From the NCBI GenBank assembly GCA_030425715.1, contig JAUIAA010000151.1, forward strand, positions 1 through 5,790: DNA of 5,790 nucleotides. The letters run 5' to 3'. Positions within the stretch are counted from its first letter, which is position 1, and each line of letters opens with the position of its first letter. The DNA is from Bacteroidia bacterium (lineage in GTDB: Bacteria; Bacteroidota; Bacteroidia; Flavobacteriales; Flavobacteriaceae). Under the pieces are notes generated by a model. That model was not told the DNA's origin. It worked only from the letters and a program-made list of their open reading frames with translations, and ran no database searches. Positions 1 through 5,632 of the stretch are shown here, in pieces. Made by a program: the position numbers and the translations under genes.

Positions 1-32
1 AAAGATAAATATGTAGTTCTAACAATTGTCAT
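1..32 (-). CDS. folK: Start of a leftward gene, probably folK (HPPK), cut by window edge
   Basis: Only ten codons are visible, reading MTIVRTTYLS plus a split codon beginning TT (Leu or Phe). HPPK, the folate-pathway enzyme that pyrophosphorylates 6-hydroxymethyl-dihydropterin, typically begins with a short beta strand running into a [LIF]-S-[LIM]-G-S-N motif, and the visible YLS(L/F) fits the front of that motif. From memory, folK next to sppA is a familiar arrangement in flavobacteria, which supports the guess. The ATG is the only one in this frame before the edge, and the gene is divergent from sppA with 113 bp between start codons. The identification rests on ten residues plus context, so another protein is quite possible; sequence left of the window would settle it. 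Confidence 0.45.
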   Translation of the reverse strand, partial: MTIVRTTYLS

Positions 33-71
33 ATAGCTGTACAAAGAAAATAAAACAAAAGGATAAAAGTT

Positions 72-79
72 TATATTTG
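72..79 (+). promoter_or_regulatory. Putative -7 box (TAnnTTTG) for sppA
   Basis: TATATTTG matches the Bacteroidota housekeeping -7 consensus TAnnTTTG and lies 66 bp before the sppA ATG, implying a leader of about 60 nt. No TTG or TTTG is found at the expected -33 distance, so the match is only partial. In DNA this AT-rich, several chance matches per window are expected; position in the intergenic gap is the main support. Confidence 0.35.
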
Positions 80-145
80 TGCACTAAATTTAGAAGTTGT
101 AACATTTAAATCAGGATTTCGTCCAATAAAGAAAAAGTAAATTAT

Positions 146-1915
146 ATGACATTTTTACGCGAGTTAGTTGCTGTTATTTTAGGAGTATTTATATCATGTT
201 TTATCATGTTTTTTGTGATGATAGGAGTTGCATCAGCATTAGGCGACTCCTTTATAGAGGTGGATAAAGTAAAGGTAAAAAAGAACTCTATTTTAACATT
301 AAATTTAAAAGAAGAAATAAAAGATTATGCCCCCAAAAGTGGCGAACCATTTAGTGAAGTTTTTGGTTTTGACGAAAGAAAATTAGGGCTTAATGAAATA
401 ATCAATGCTATTGAAAATGCCAAATACGATAACAATATTTTAGGTATTAGTATTGAAGCTTTACAAATAAATGCAGGTATTGCCCAGACCCAAGCTATTC
501 GAAAAAAGTTGGAAGAGTTTAAAGAGTCGGGTAAATTTATTACTGCTTATGCAGATATTTATACACAAAAAAATTATTATCTCAGCTCTGTGGCCGATTC
601 TATTTATGTAAACCCAGTGGGTCAAATTGATTTTAAAGGATTGTCTGGCGAGATTTTGTATTTTAAAGATTTTCAAGATAAGTATGGTGTAAAAATGGAG
701 GTGGTTCGTCATGGTAAATATAAAAGTGCTGTTGAACCATTCCTTACCAATAGCATGAGTGATGCCAATAGAGAACAAACAGAATCTTTTTTAAATTCTA
801 TTTGGGATGAATTGGTAAAAGGTATTGCCATAAATAGAAATAAAACAGTTGACGAAATAAACTATATTGCTGATGAATTACTTGCAAGATCGCCAAAATT
901 AGCGGTTGAAAATAAAATGGTTACCCGAGCACTTTTTAGAGATGAATATAAAAAAGTTTTAGAAATGGCTTCGGATGTGAATTCGGAAGACGCTATTTAT
1001 GCAATTTCATTAAAAGATTATATTTCAACAGGAAAAGGAAGAAGAGAGTACACTGCAGCAACAGATAAAATTGCAGTAGTTTATGCGCAAGGAGAAATTA
1101 TTTATGGAAAAGGTAATGAAAATACAATAGGTCAAGAGTTGATGCTAGAAACCCTAGAAAAAGTAAGAAAAGCTAGCAATATTAAAGCTGTGGTGTTTAG
1201 AATCAATTCTCCAGGAGGAAGTGCTTTGGCATCAGATATTATTTGGCGCGAACTTGAATTACTAAAAAAAGAAAAACCTTTGGTTGTTTCTATGGGAGAT
1301 GTAGCTGCCTCAGGTGGCTATTATATTGCATGTAATGCAAATGTTATAGTTGCAGAACCAACCACAATAACAGGAAGTATTGGTGTTTTTGGAATGTTAC
1401 CAAACATTAGCACTTTGGCAGATAATTTAGGTATAAACGCAGAGCAAGTAGGTACTAATAAACAATCTATAGATTATAGTCTTTTTGAACCTATGTCAAA
1501 ATCTTTTTATAACCTAACCGAAGAAGGTATTGAAAATGTTTATACTACTTTTTTAAATAGAATTGTTGCTGGTAGAGGAATGACTTTCGAAGCCGTAGAT
1601 AGTATTGCACAGGGTAGGGTATGGTCTGGAACAGAAGCTTTAGAAAACGGACTAGTAGATCAATTGGGTAATTTAAACGATGCAATTTCCGTTGCTGCCG
1701 AATTGGCCGAGATTGAAAGTTTTTCTATTAGAAATTACCCGAGTTATGAAAAAGATTTTAAAGAAATGTTTCAATTTCCTTTTGCTAAAAGTAGTAATAC
1801 TATATTAAAAGAGGAGTTAGGAAGTGAATATTTTACTTTGTATAATAAGTTTAAAGCATTGGCAAATATCAATGGTGTACAAGCTAGATTACCTTTTTTA
1901 TTAGAAATTAATTAA
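146..1915 (+). CDS. sppA: Signal peptide peptidase SppA, long (67K) type, protease IV
   Basis: Membrane-bound serine peptidase of family S49 that degrades signal peptides left in the membrane after secretion. The 589-aa product is close to the E. coli enzyme (618 aa) and has its two tandem S49 domains. Residues 5-31 form one N-terminal hydrophobic anchor. In the first domain, HGKYKSAVEPF (189-199) carries the catalytic Lys, K193. In the second domain, RINSPGGSA (352-360) is the conserved loop after the beta strand, GDVAASGGYY (384-393) carries the nucleophile S389, and ITGSIGVFG (408-416) and GRVWSG (490-495) are further family motifs. Both members of the Ser-Lys dyad are present, so it should be active. 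The ATG follows an A-rich leader without a Shine-Dalgarno site. The stop codon is 1 bp from that of the convergent araC-like gene. A 10-bp tandem duplication lies in the membrane-anchor codons. Confidence 0.96.
   Translation: MTFLRELVAVILGVFISCFIMFFVMIGVASALGDSFIEVDKVKVKKNSILTLNLKEEIKDYAPKSGEPFSEVFGFDERKLGLNEIINAIENAKYDNNILGISIEALQINAGIAQTQAIRKKLEEFKESGKFITAYADIYTQKNYYLSSVADSIYVNPVGQIDFKGLSGEILYFKDFQDKYGVKMEVVRHGKYKSAVEPFLTNSMSDANREQTESFLNSIWDELVKGIAINRNKTVDEINYIADELLARSPKLAVENKMVTRALFRDEYKKVLEMASDVNSEDAIYAISLKDYISTGKGRREYTAATDKIAVVYAQGEIIYGKGNENTIGQELMLETLEKVRKASNIKAVVFRINSPGGSALASDIIWRELELLKKEKPLVVSMGDVAASGGYYIACNANVIVAEPTTITGSIGVFGMLPNISTLADNLGINAEQVGTNKQSIDYSLFEPMSKSFYNLTEEGIENVYTTFLNRIVAGRGMTFEAVDSIAQGRVWSGTEALENGLVDQLGNLNDAISVAAELAEIESFSIRNYPSYEKDFKEMFQFPFAKSSNTILKEELGSEYFTLYNKFKALANINGVQARLPFLLEIN
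192..211 (+). repeat. Perfect 10-bp tandem duplication inside sppA
   Basis: The unit TATCATGTTT occurs twice head to tail (192-201 and 202-211) in the codons for the SppA membrane anchor (residues 16-22). The unit length is not a multiple of three, so gain or loss of a copy would shift the frame. Two copies is a low number for real slippage, and the low-complexity hydrophobic codons may explain it by chance. Confidence 0.8.
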
Positions 1916-1916
1916 T

Positions 1917-2786
1917 TTAATAAATCATTCGTTTCATTTCACTTCTATATTTGGAAGCACTTTTACCAGTAAATTCATTAAATTTTTTGTTGAAATGAGA
2001 AAAGTTATTGAATCCACATTCATAACAAATATCTGCGATACTCATTGAACTTTCCGATAATAGTTTAGTTGCGTGTACAATTCTATATTCATTTACCAAA
2101 TTGGTAAAAGTTTTACTGGTAGCTTTTTTAAAGTACCTACAAAATGCAGGAATGGTCATGCTAACCAAATTGGATATTTCGTCTAAGGTAATTTGATTTT
2201 GAAAATTTTTGTTGATATACTTATAAATAACATCAATTTTTTCATTATCCTGCGGCTCAGCTTCAAAGGCAAAACCATTCACATTTAAAATTGTATAATC
2301 GGCAGAGTTGGCGAGGTAATTTAAAATTTCTATTAATTGGATAATACGATTAAAATTGTTTTCATTGATAAGACGTTCAATTTTTGAACCAATTAATGAT
2401 TTGGTTTCTTTATGAAATAGCAATCCTTTTTTTGCTTTTTCTAATAAGTCTGAAATAGGATGCATTTCTGGCAAGGTTAAGAAAGGCGCTCCTAAAATAT
2501 CTGGTTTAAATTGTATGATGGTTTCTTTTCCACTAGTGGTAAGTCTATCCACAAATCCATTATGCGGTAGATTGGATCCAATTAATAGTAACTGACTATT
2601 ATTGAAATAGGACAGATGACTACCAATATGCCTTTTCCCTTGGCCTTTATTAACATATACCAATTCTATTTCAGGATGAAAATGCCAAAAAGGACTATTA
2701 TTGGCAATTTGATTTTTATGTTGCTTAATTAAAATAGAATTGCCAAATTCTGGACTTACTTTCTCAAATGCAGGTTTTTTGAACAC
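1917..2786 (-). CDS. AraC-family transcriptional regulator with N-terminal cupin
   Basis: DNA-binding regulator of 289 aa if started at the GTG at 2784-2786. Residues about 30-100 look like an AraC-type cupin sensor domain: HFHPEIELVYVNKGQGKRHIG (from residue 35, shown here in part as HFHPEIE and GQGKRHIG) with following GSNLPH. The C-terminal part (about 185-285) is the double helix-turn-helix: first HTH about 201-227 (LDEISNLVSMTIPAFCRYFK), second about 249-281 with the family signature IADICYECGF, then NNFSHFNKKF and FTGKSASKYR. No ATG lies before the cupin domain. A longer reading from the TTG at 2805-2807 (296 aa) is open, but that TTG is the end of a putative promoter box, and the GTG gives MFKKPAFEKVS, which resembles the beginnings I remember for relatives. 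The inducer is unknown. It is divergent from the secreted-protein gene, the most likely local target, and convergent with sppA. Confidence 0.9.
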   Translation of the reverse strand: MFKKPAFEKVSPEFGNSILIKQHKNQIANNSPFWHFHPEIELVYVNKGQGKRHIGSHLSYFNNSQLLLIGSNLPHNGFVDRLTTSGKETIIQFKPDILGAPFLTLPEMHPISDLLEKAKKGLLFHKETKSLIGSKIERLINENNFNRIIQLIEILNYLANSADYTILNVNGFAFEAEPQDNEKIDVIYKYINKNFQNQITLDEISNLVSMTIPAFCRYFKKATSKTFTNLVNEYRIVHATKLLSESSMSIADICYECGFNNFSHFNKKFNEFTGKSASKYRSEMKRMIY

Positions 2787-2804
2787 ATTAACTAATTTAT
2801 AGTA

Positions 2805-2812
2805 CAAATATA
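2805..2812 (-). promoter_or_regulatory. Putative -7 box for the araC-like gene
   Basis: On the minus strand these bases read TATATTTG, a full match to TAnnTTTG. Transcription would begin about five bases downstream, near 2799, leaving roughly a 13-nt leader before the GTG at 2786. The upstream TTG codon would then lie in the promoter, not the transcript. No clear -33 TTG is present, so this is tentative. Confidence 0.35.
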
Positions 2813-2861
2813 AATGGTAAACTACTTGCTAGTTTATTCATAATTACCATAAATATATGCA

Positions 2862-2888
2862 AAATTAACATTAATAAATTGTTAAGTT
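2862..2888. promoter_or_regulatory. Imperfect inverted repeat in the divergent spacer
   Basis: TTAACA (2865-2870) and TGTTAA (2880-2885) are exact inverted copies separated by 9 bp; allowing one mismatch extends each arm to 9 bp (AAATTAACA and TGTTAAGTT). It sits between the two divergent genes, where an operator would be expected. Such dyads are common by chance in AT-rich DNA. Confidence 0.25.
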
Positions 2889-2897
2889 ATTTATACA

Positions 2898-2925
2898 GTT
2901 AATTTACTATATATATTGGTTAATT
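2898..2925 (+). promoter_or_regulatory. Direct repeats GTTAATT spaced 21 bp, candidate AraC-type half-sites
   Basis: GTTAATT occurs at 2898-2904 and again at 2919-2925, exactly 21 bp apart (two helical turns), and a near copy GTTAAGT is at 2881-2887. AraC-type proteins often bind direct half-sites with about this spacing, with the proximal site touching the -35 region. Here the proximal copy ends 2 bp before the TTTG proposed as the -33 box. The core is only 7 bp and AT-rich. Confidence 0.3.
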
Positions 2926-2927
2926 GT

Positions 2928-2962
2928 TTTGTTTTTCTAGACTGTACTTACACATACCTTTG
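2928..2962 (+). promoter_or_regulatory. Putative promoter of the secreted-protein gene
   Basis: TTTG at 2928-2931 and TACCTTTG at 2955-2962 match the Bacteroidota -33 and -7 elements with a 23-bp spacer, at the long end of the usual range. Transcription would start near 2967, about 23 nt before the ATG at 2990. This is the only one of the three promoters proposed here with both boxes visible. Confidence 0.5.
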
Positions 2963-2989
2963 TCATGTCTAATAACTAAATTAAAAATT

Positions 2990-3598
2990 ATGAAAACAAA
3001 AGAAATTATGAAAACAACTGTTAGAAAAGTATTATTTGGAGTTTTAGTGCATATGGTTACCTTTGGTTACGCTGCAACACCTACCAACAAACACATTGAA
3101 TCGGAAGAATTATTAACTGTTAAATATGACAATATTAAAAGTGGTTCTATTCTGTTTATTAAAGATAATCAAGGGATTGTTTTGTATAGAGAATTGATTA
3201 ACAAAACAGGAGATTACACTAAAAAATTTGATTTAACTTCTTTACCAAACGGTAACTATATTCTTGAACTAGAGGATGATGTAAAAATTAAGATTACTCC
3301 ATTTTTTGTAAAGTCGAATAGCATAGCATTTGAAAAAGAAAATAGTTATGAAATTAACAAACCAATAGTATATGTTAAAGGTGATAATGTAATAGTTTCA
3401 AAACTATCATTAAACGGAAAACCATTAAGTGTAAGTATTTATTATAAAAACAACGAATTAGTTTTTAATGAGACTATTCAAGATGAAGGCTGGTCAATCG
3501 GTAGAAAGTATGATTTTTCCACTTCTGCAAAAGGAGAGTATAAAGTAGTTACCAAAACAGAAGGAAGAGTATTTAGAAAAAGTGTCTATATCAAATAA
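2990..3598 (+). CDS. Secreted two-domain beta-sandwich protein of unknown function
   Basis: The 202-aa product has an N-terminal signal peptide: a basic start, the hydrophobic stretch VLFGVLVHMVTFGYA, and a likely cut after FGYA near residue 28. It has no cysteine, so it is not a lipoprotein. The mature part seems to hold two similar beta-rich halves. The first (about 40-108) contains KDNQGIVLYRE and LPNGNYILELED; the second (about 123-202) contains YYKNNELVFNE and KGEYKVVTKTEG and ends in a beta strand with terminal Lys. Both resemble the fold seen in type IX secretion C-terminal domains and in DUF3244-like proteins, but the usual PNP start of a sorting domain is missing, so sorting through that system is doubtful. 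An open reading from a TTG at 2924 lies upstream of the putative promoter and is rejected. A second ATG at 3008 gives a more compact signal peptide (196 aa) and may be the true start. Control by the divergent AraC-like regulator is plausible. Confidence 0.8.
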   Translation: MKTKEIMKTTVRKVLFGVLVHMVTFGYAATPTNKHIESEELLTVKYDNIKSGSILFIKDNQGIVLYRELINKTGDYTKKFDLTSLPNGNYILELEDDVKIKITPFFVKSNSIAFEKENSYEINKPIVYVKGDNVIVSKLSLNGKPLSVSIYYKNNELVFNETIQDEGWSIGRKYDFSTSAKGEYKVVTKTEGRVFRKSVYIK

Positions 3599-3652
3599 AA
3601 ATTGAGTATTGATTAATTGTGAGTAAATTGAATTGTAAGCAATTAGTATTTC

Positions 3653-3685
3653 AAATCGCCTAAGTCTAATTAGGCGATTTTTTTT
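3653..3685 (+). terminator. Intrinsic terminator after the secreted-protein gene
   Basis: AAATCGCCTAA (3653-3663) pairs perfectly over 11 bp with TTAGGCGATTT (3670-3680) around a 6-nt loop, and an 8-T run covers 3678-3685. It lies 54 bp past the secreted-protein stop codon. On the other strand the same hairpin follows the folA stop, which lies in the loop, but has only three Us after it, so leftward termination is likely weaker. The 3' arm and T run also encode the last folA codons. Confidence 0.85.
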
Positions 3686-4157
3686 GATATTTTACAAAGC
3701 TATAATCAAACTGATTCTTTTCATCCTTTGAAAAATCATCTCTAGAAATTTCCTCCCAAATATTTTTGTCAATTTCAGGAAAAAAAGCATCTGCATCAAA
3801 TTTATGATGGACTAAGGTTAAATCTAGTTTATCAGCAATATCCATGGCTTGTTTGTAAATCTCTGCGCCACCCAAAATATAAGGATTGTCATCTTCTTTT
3901 GCAGCTGCAATAGCTTCACCCAAAGAGTTTACTACTATGCAATTTTCTACATGGTAATCTTTATTACGAGTAATAATAATGGTAGTTCTATTTGGTAGCG
4001 GTTTGCCTAGTGATTCAAAGGTTTTTCTACCCATGATAATATGATGTCCATTGGTAACTTCTTTAAATCGTTTTAAATCTGCAGGTAAATGCCATATAAG
4101 TTGATTGTCTTTGCCAAGAGCACCGTTCTTAGCAACTGCCGCAATAATAGTAAGCAT
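3666..4157 (-). CDS. folA: Dihydrofolate reductase
   Basis: Reduces dihydrofolate to tetrahydrofolate with NADPH in the cytoplasm, regenerating the cofactor oxidised by thymidylate synthase. The 163-aa product matches the usual bacterial length (E. coli 159). Visible motifs: IIAAVAKNGALGKDNQLIWHLP at the N-terminus (quoted in part: NGALGKDNQLIWHLP, residues 11-25), catalytic acid D27 in LPADLKRFK, the NADPH-binding MGRKTFESLG (42-51), R57 in LPNR for the folate glutamate tail, ILGGAEIY (94-101) with the conserved Gly-Gly, and T114. It starts with ATG, 12 bp after the stop of the 2TM gene, and is the last gene of the leftward cluster. Its stop codon and last six sense codons lie in the terminator of the convergent gene. 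Confidence 0.97.
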   Translation of the reverse strand: MLTIIAAVAKNGALGKDNQLIWHLPADLKRFKEVTNGHHIIMGRKTFESLGKPLPNRTTIIITRNKDYHVENCIVVNSLGEAIAAAKEDDNPYILGGAEIYKQAMDIADKLDLTLVHHKFDADAFFPEIDKNIWEEISRDDFSKDEKNQFDYSFVKYQKKSPN

Positions 4158-4169
4158 AGTTGTAAGTTT

Positions 4170-4547
4170 TCAGGAGGTTATAGAAGTGTCATCGCCGTTA
4201 CTATCGTTATTAAAAACACCCTTATTTTCTAATTTGGTTTCTAATTTTTCTTTCATTATTTCATGCTTTTCCACTAGTTTTTCCGTTTCAATGCGTTCCC
4301 ATTCCTTACCAAAAAACCTATTGGTAACAAATACATTGAAAAAATGAATGCATAAAAAGAAAAGCCATATAAAAATTCCCCATACGTACCAATCTAGCTC
4401 TACATGAAATTTCATTACTTTATTTAAAACAATAAAAAACGTAGAACCGATTAAAAAAAGCACAAAATGAGAAATTAAGCGTTTTTTTTGTTTCGCTCTT
4501 TTTCTTGCTTTTTCAAATATTTCGAATTGATCTTGGTTTGGTTTCAA
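4170..4547 (-). CDS. Small 2TM-domain membrane protein
   Basis: A 125-aa protein matching the 2TM domain common in Bacteroidota, either alone or attached to histidine kinases. A basic N-terminal stretch ARKRAKQKKR (14-23) leads into TM1 (about 24-44). A short loop with LDWYVWG opens TM2 (about 54-74), which ends in HFFNVFV, followed by the typical FFGKEWER (78-85). A charged helix rich in Glu and Lys, possibly a coiled coil, covers about 84-110, and the tail is polar. Both ends are predicted cytoplasmic. The function is unknown. No ATG precedes TM1: the proposed start is TTG at 4545-4547, 12 bp after the stop of the 68-aa gene and in the same frame, so re-initiation by the same ribosome is plausible. 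It is probably cotranscribed with thyA and folA. Confidence 0.85.
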   Translation of the reverse strand: MKPNQDQFEIFEKARKRAKQKKRLISHFVLFLIGSTFFIVLNKVMKFHVELDWYVWGIFIWLFFLCIHFFNVFVTNRFFGKEWERIETEKLVEKHEIMKEKLETKLENKGVFNNDSNGDDTSITS

Positions 4548-4559
4548 AATAATTTCAAA

Positions 4560-4766
4560 TTACATTTCTTTAACCCATTCTTTAATATAATCAGTAAAAT
4601 CTTCTTTATGATTAAAATCTGCATTTTTATTGTTTTCTAAAGCAAAACCTTCATTTGCCTTAGTCTGTAATGAGTGTATATAATCTCTCACTTTTTCTAA
4701 AGTTTGCAAATTGTCTAATTGGGTTATTTTTTGAATGATATTGTATTTTAGTTGTAGCACTTCCAT
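4560..4766 (-). CDS. Small acidic helical protein, antitoxin-like, function unknown
   Basis: A 68-aa protein starting with ATG 19 bp after the thyA stop. Residues 1-35 (for example LKYNIIQKITQLDN followed by LEKVRDYIHSLQ) look like two short amphipathic helices. A polar linker rich in Asn and Glu follows, then an acidic C-terminal helix ending DYIKEWVKEM. Size and pattern recall small antitoxins of type II toxin-antitoxin pairs in Bacteroidota, which carry a similar N-terminal helix pair, but this is a loose resemblance. No toxin gene of the RelE/ParE or PIN type lies beside it; the next gene is the 2TM protein. Its placement in the thyA-folA cluster and its ORF shape, with close spacing on both sides, argue that it is a real gene. 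Confidence 0.65.
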   Translation of the reverse strand: MEVLQLKYNIIQKITQLDNLQTLEKVRDYIHSLQTKANEGFALENNKNADFNHKEDFTDYIKEWVKEM

Positions 4767-4785
4767 AGTTGAATTTTTTAACAGA

Positions 4786-5610
4786 TTAAACAGAAACTTT
4801 TCCTTTGATGTGTGGGTGTGGGTTATAATCTACTAAATTAAAGTCTTTAAACGTAAAATCAAAGATATTTTTCACATTTGGATTGATTTCCATTTTTGGC
4901 AACGCTCTTGGCGATCGGCTTAACTGTAAATCAATTTGTTCTTTATGGTTGCTATAAATATGGGCATCACCAAAAGTATGGATAAAATCACCATAGCCTA
5001 ACCCGGTAACCTGCGCTACCATCATAGTAAATAAAGCGTAAGAAGCGATATTAAATGGGACGCCTAAAAATATATCAGCACTGCGTTGGTACAGTTGACA
5101 AGAGAGTTTGCCATCTGCCACATAAAATTGAAAAAAAGCATGGCAAGGAGGTAATGCTGCCTTTCCATTTGCAACATTTTCAGAAAAAGAAACCGTTGTA
5201 TCAGGCAACACACTTGGGTTCCAAGCAGAAACCATCATCCTTCTACTGTCGGGATTGGTTTTAATGGTATGAATCAATTCTGTAATTTGGTCGATACCGT
5301 CTCCATTCCAATTGCGCCATTGGTAGCCATAAACGGGTCCTAAATCACCATTTTCATCTGCCCAAGCATCCCAAATTTTAACACCGTTTTCTTTAAGATA
5401 GCCAATATTGGTTTCTCCTTTTAAAAACCAAAGCAACTCATAAATAATTGATTTAAGGTGTAGTTTTTTGGTAGTTAACAAGGGAAATCCTTCTGCTAAA
5501 TCAAATCGCATTTGGTAACCAAACACACTTTTTGTACCTGTTCCTGTTCTGTCTTCCTTTACAATTCCGTTGTCTCTAACGTGTTGTATTAAATCTAAAT
5601 ATTGTTTCAT
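4786..5610 (-). CDS. thyA: Thymidylate synthase
   Basis: Makes dTMP from dUMP with 5,10-methylene-tetrahydrofolate as both carbon donor and reductant, releasing dihydrofolate for FolA. The 274-aa product covers the whole family (E. coli 264). Visible: R21 in DRTGTGT (phosphate binding), LLTTKK (44-49), IWDAWAD (79-85), the paired arginines R123-R124 in DSRRMMVSAWN, the catalytic C156 in LPPCHAFFQFYV, QRSAD (175-179), FLGVPFNIASY (181-191) with N187, and HIYSNH (217-222). The C-terminus ends in a short KVSV. The stretch between SAWN and the catalytic PCH is about 13 residues longer than in E. coli, which I associate with Bacteroidota ThyA. ATG start, 22 bp after the nupC-like stop; no promoter box in that gap, so it is read from an upstream promoter outside the window or deep in nupC. 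Confidence 0.98.
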   Translation of the reverse strand: MKQYLDLIQHVRDNGIVKEDRTGTGTKSVFGYQMRFDLAEGFPLLTTKKLHLKSIIYELLWFLKGETNIGYLKENGVKIWDAWADENGDLGPVYGYQWRNWNGDGIDQITELIHTIKTNPDSRRMMVSAWNPSVLPDTTVSFSENVANGKAALPPCHAFFQFYVADGKLSCQLYQRSADIFLGVPFNIASYALFTMMVAQVTGLGYGDFIHTFGDAHIYSNHKEQIDLQLSRSPRALPKMEINPNVKNIFDFTFKDFNLVDYNPHPHIKGKVSV

Positions 5611-5632
5611 TTACTAAAATAATATAAGTGTT

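Noticed and set aside
461..778. Open reading frame of 105 codons on the minus strand inside sppA
   Set aside because: It lies wholly antisense to the well supported sppA gene, shows no recognisable domain, and its composition is that of a shadow frame.
2924..2989. TTG-initiated N-terminal extension of the secreted protein by 22 residues
   Set aside because: The TTG is upstream of the proposed -7 box, so it would not be transcribed, and the extension would bury the signal peptide behind an unrelated stretch.
3611..3644. Recurrent ATTG motifs and a small AATTG/CAATT hairpin after the secreted-protein gene
   Set aside because: The stem is only 5 bp and AT-rich, with no T run; the strong hairpin just downstream accounts for termination.
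4171..4178. AGGAGGT-like sequence, resembling a Shine-Dalgarno site
   Set aside because: It reads on the plus strand, whereas the neighbouring genes are on the minus strand, and no plausible rightward start codon or gene follows it.
4105..4347. Open reading frame of 80 codons on the plus strand across folA and the 2TM gene
   Set aside because: It overlaps two genes with clear family motifs on the other strand; the Ser- and Leu-rich product looks like an antisense shadow.
4560..4766. A complete toxin-antitoxin pair formed by the 68-aa protein and the 2TM protein
   Set aside because: The 2TM protein is about 125 aa and matches the conserved 2TM domain rather than a small membrane toxin, and nothing in the sequence supports toxicity.
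5055..5264. Open reading frame of 69 codons on the plus strand inside thyA
   Set aside because: Antisense to the conserved catalytic region of thyA, whose strong conservation explains the open frame.
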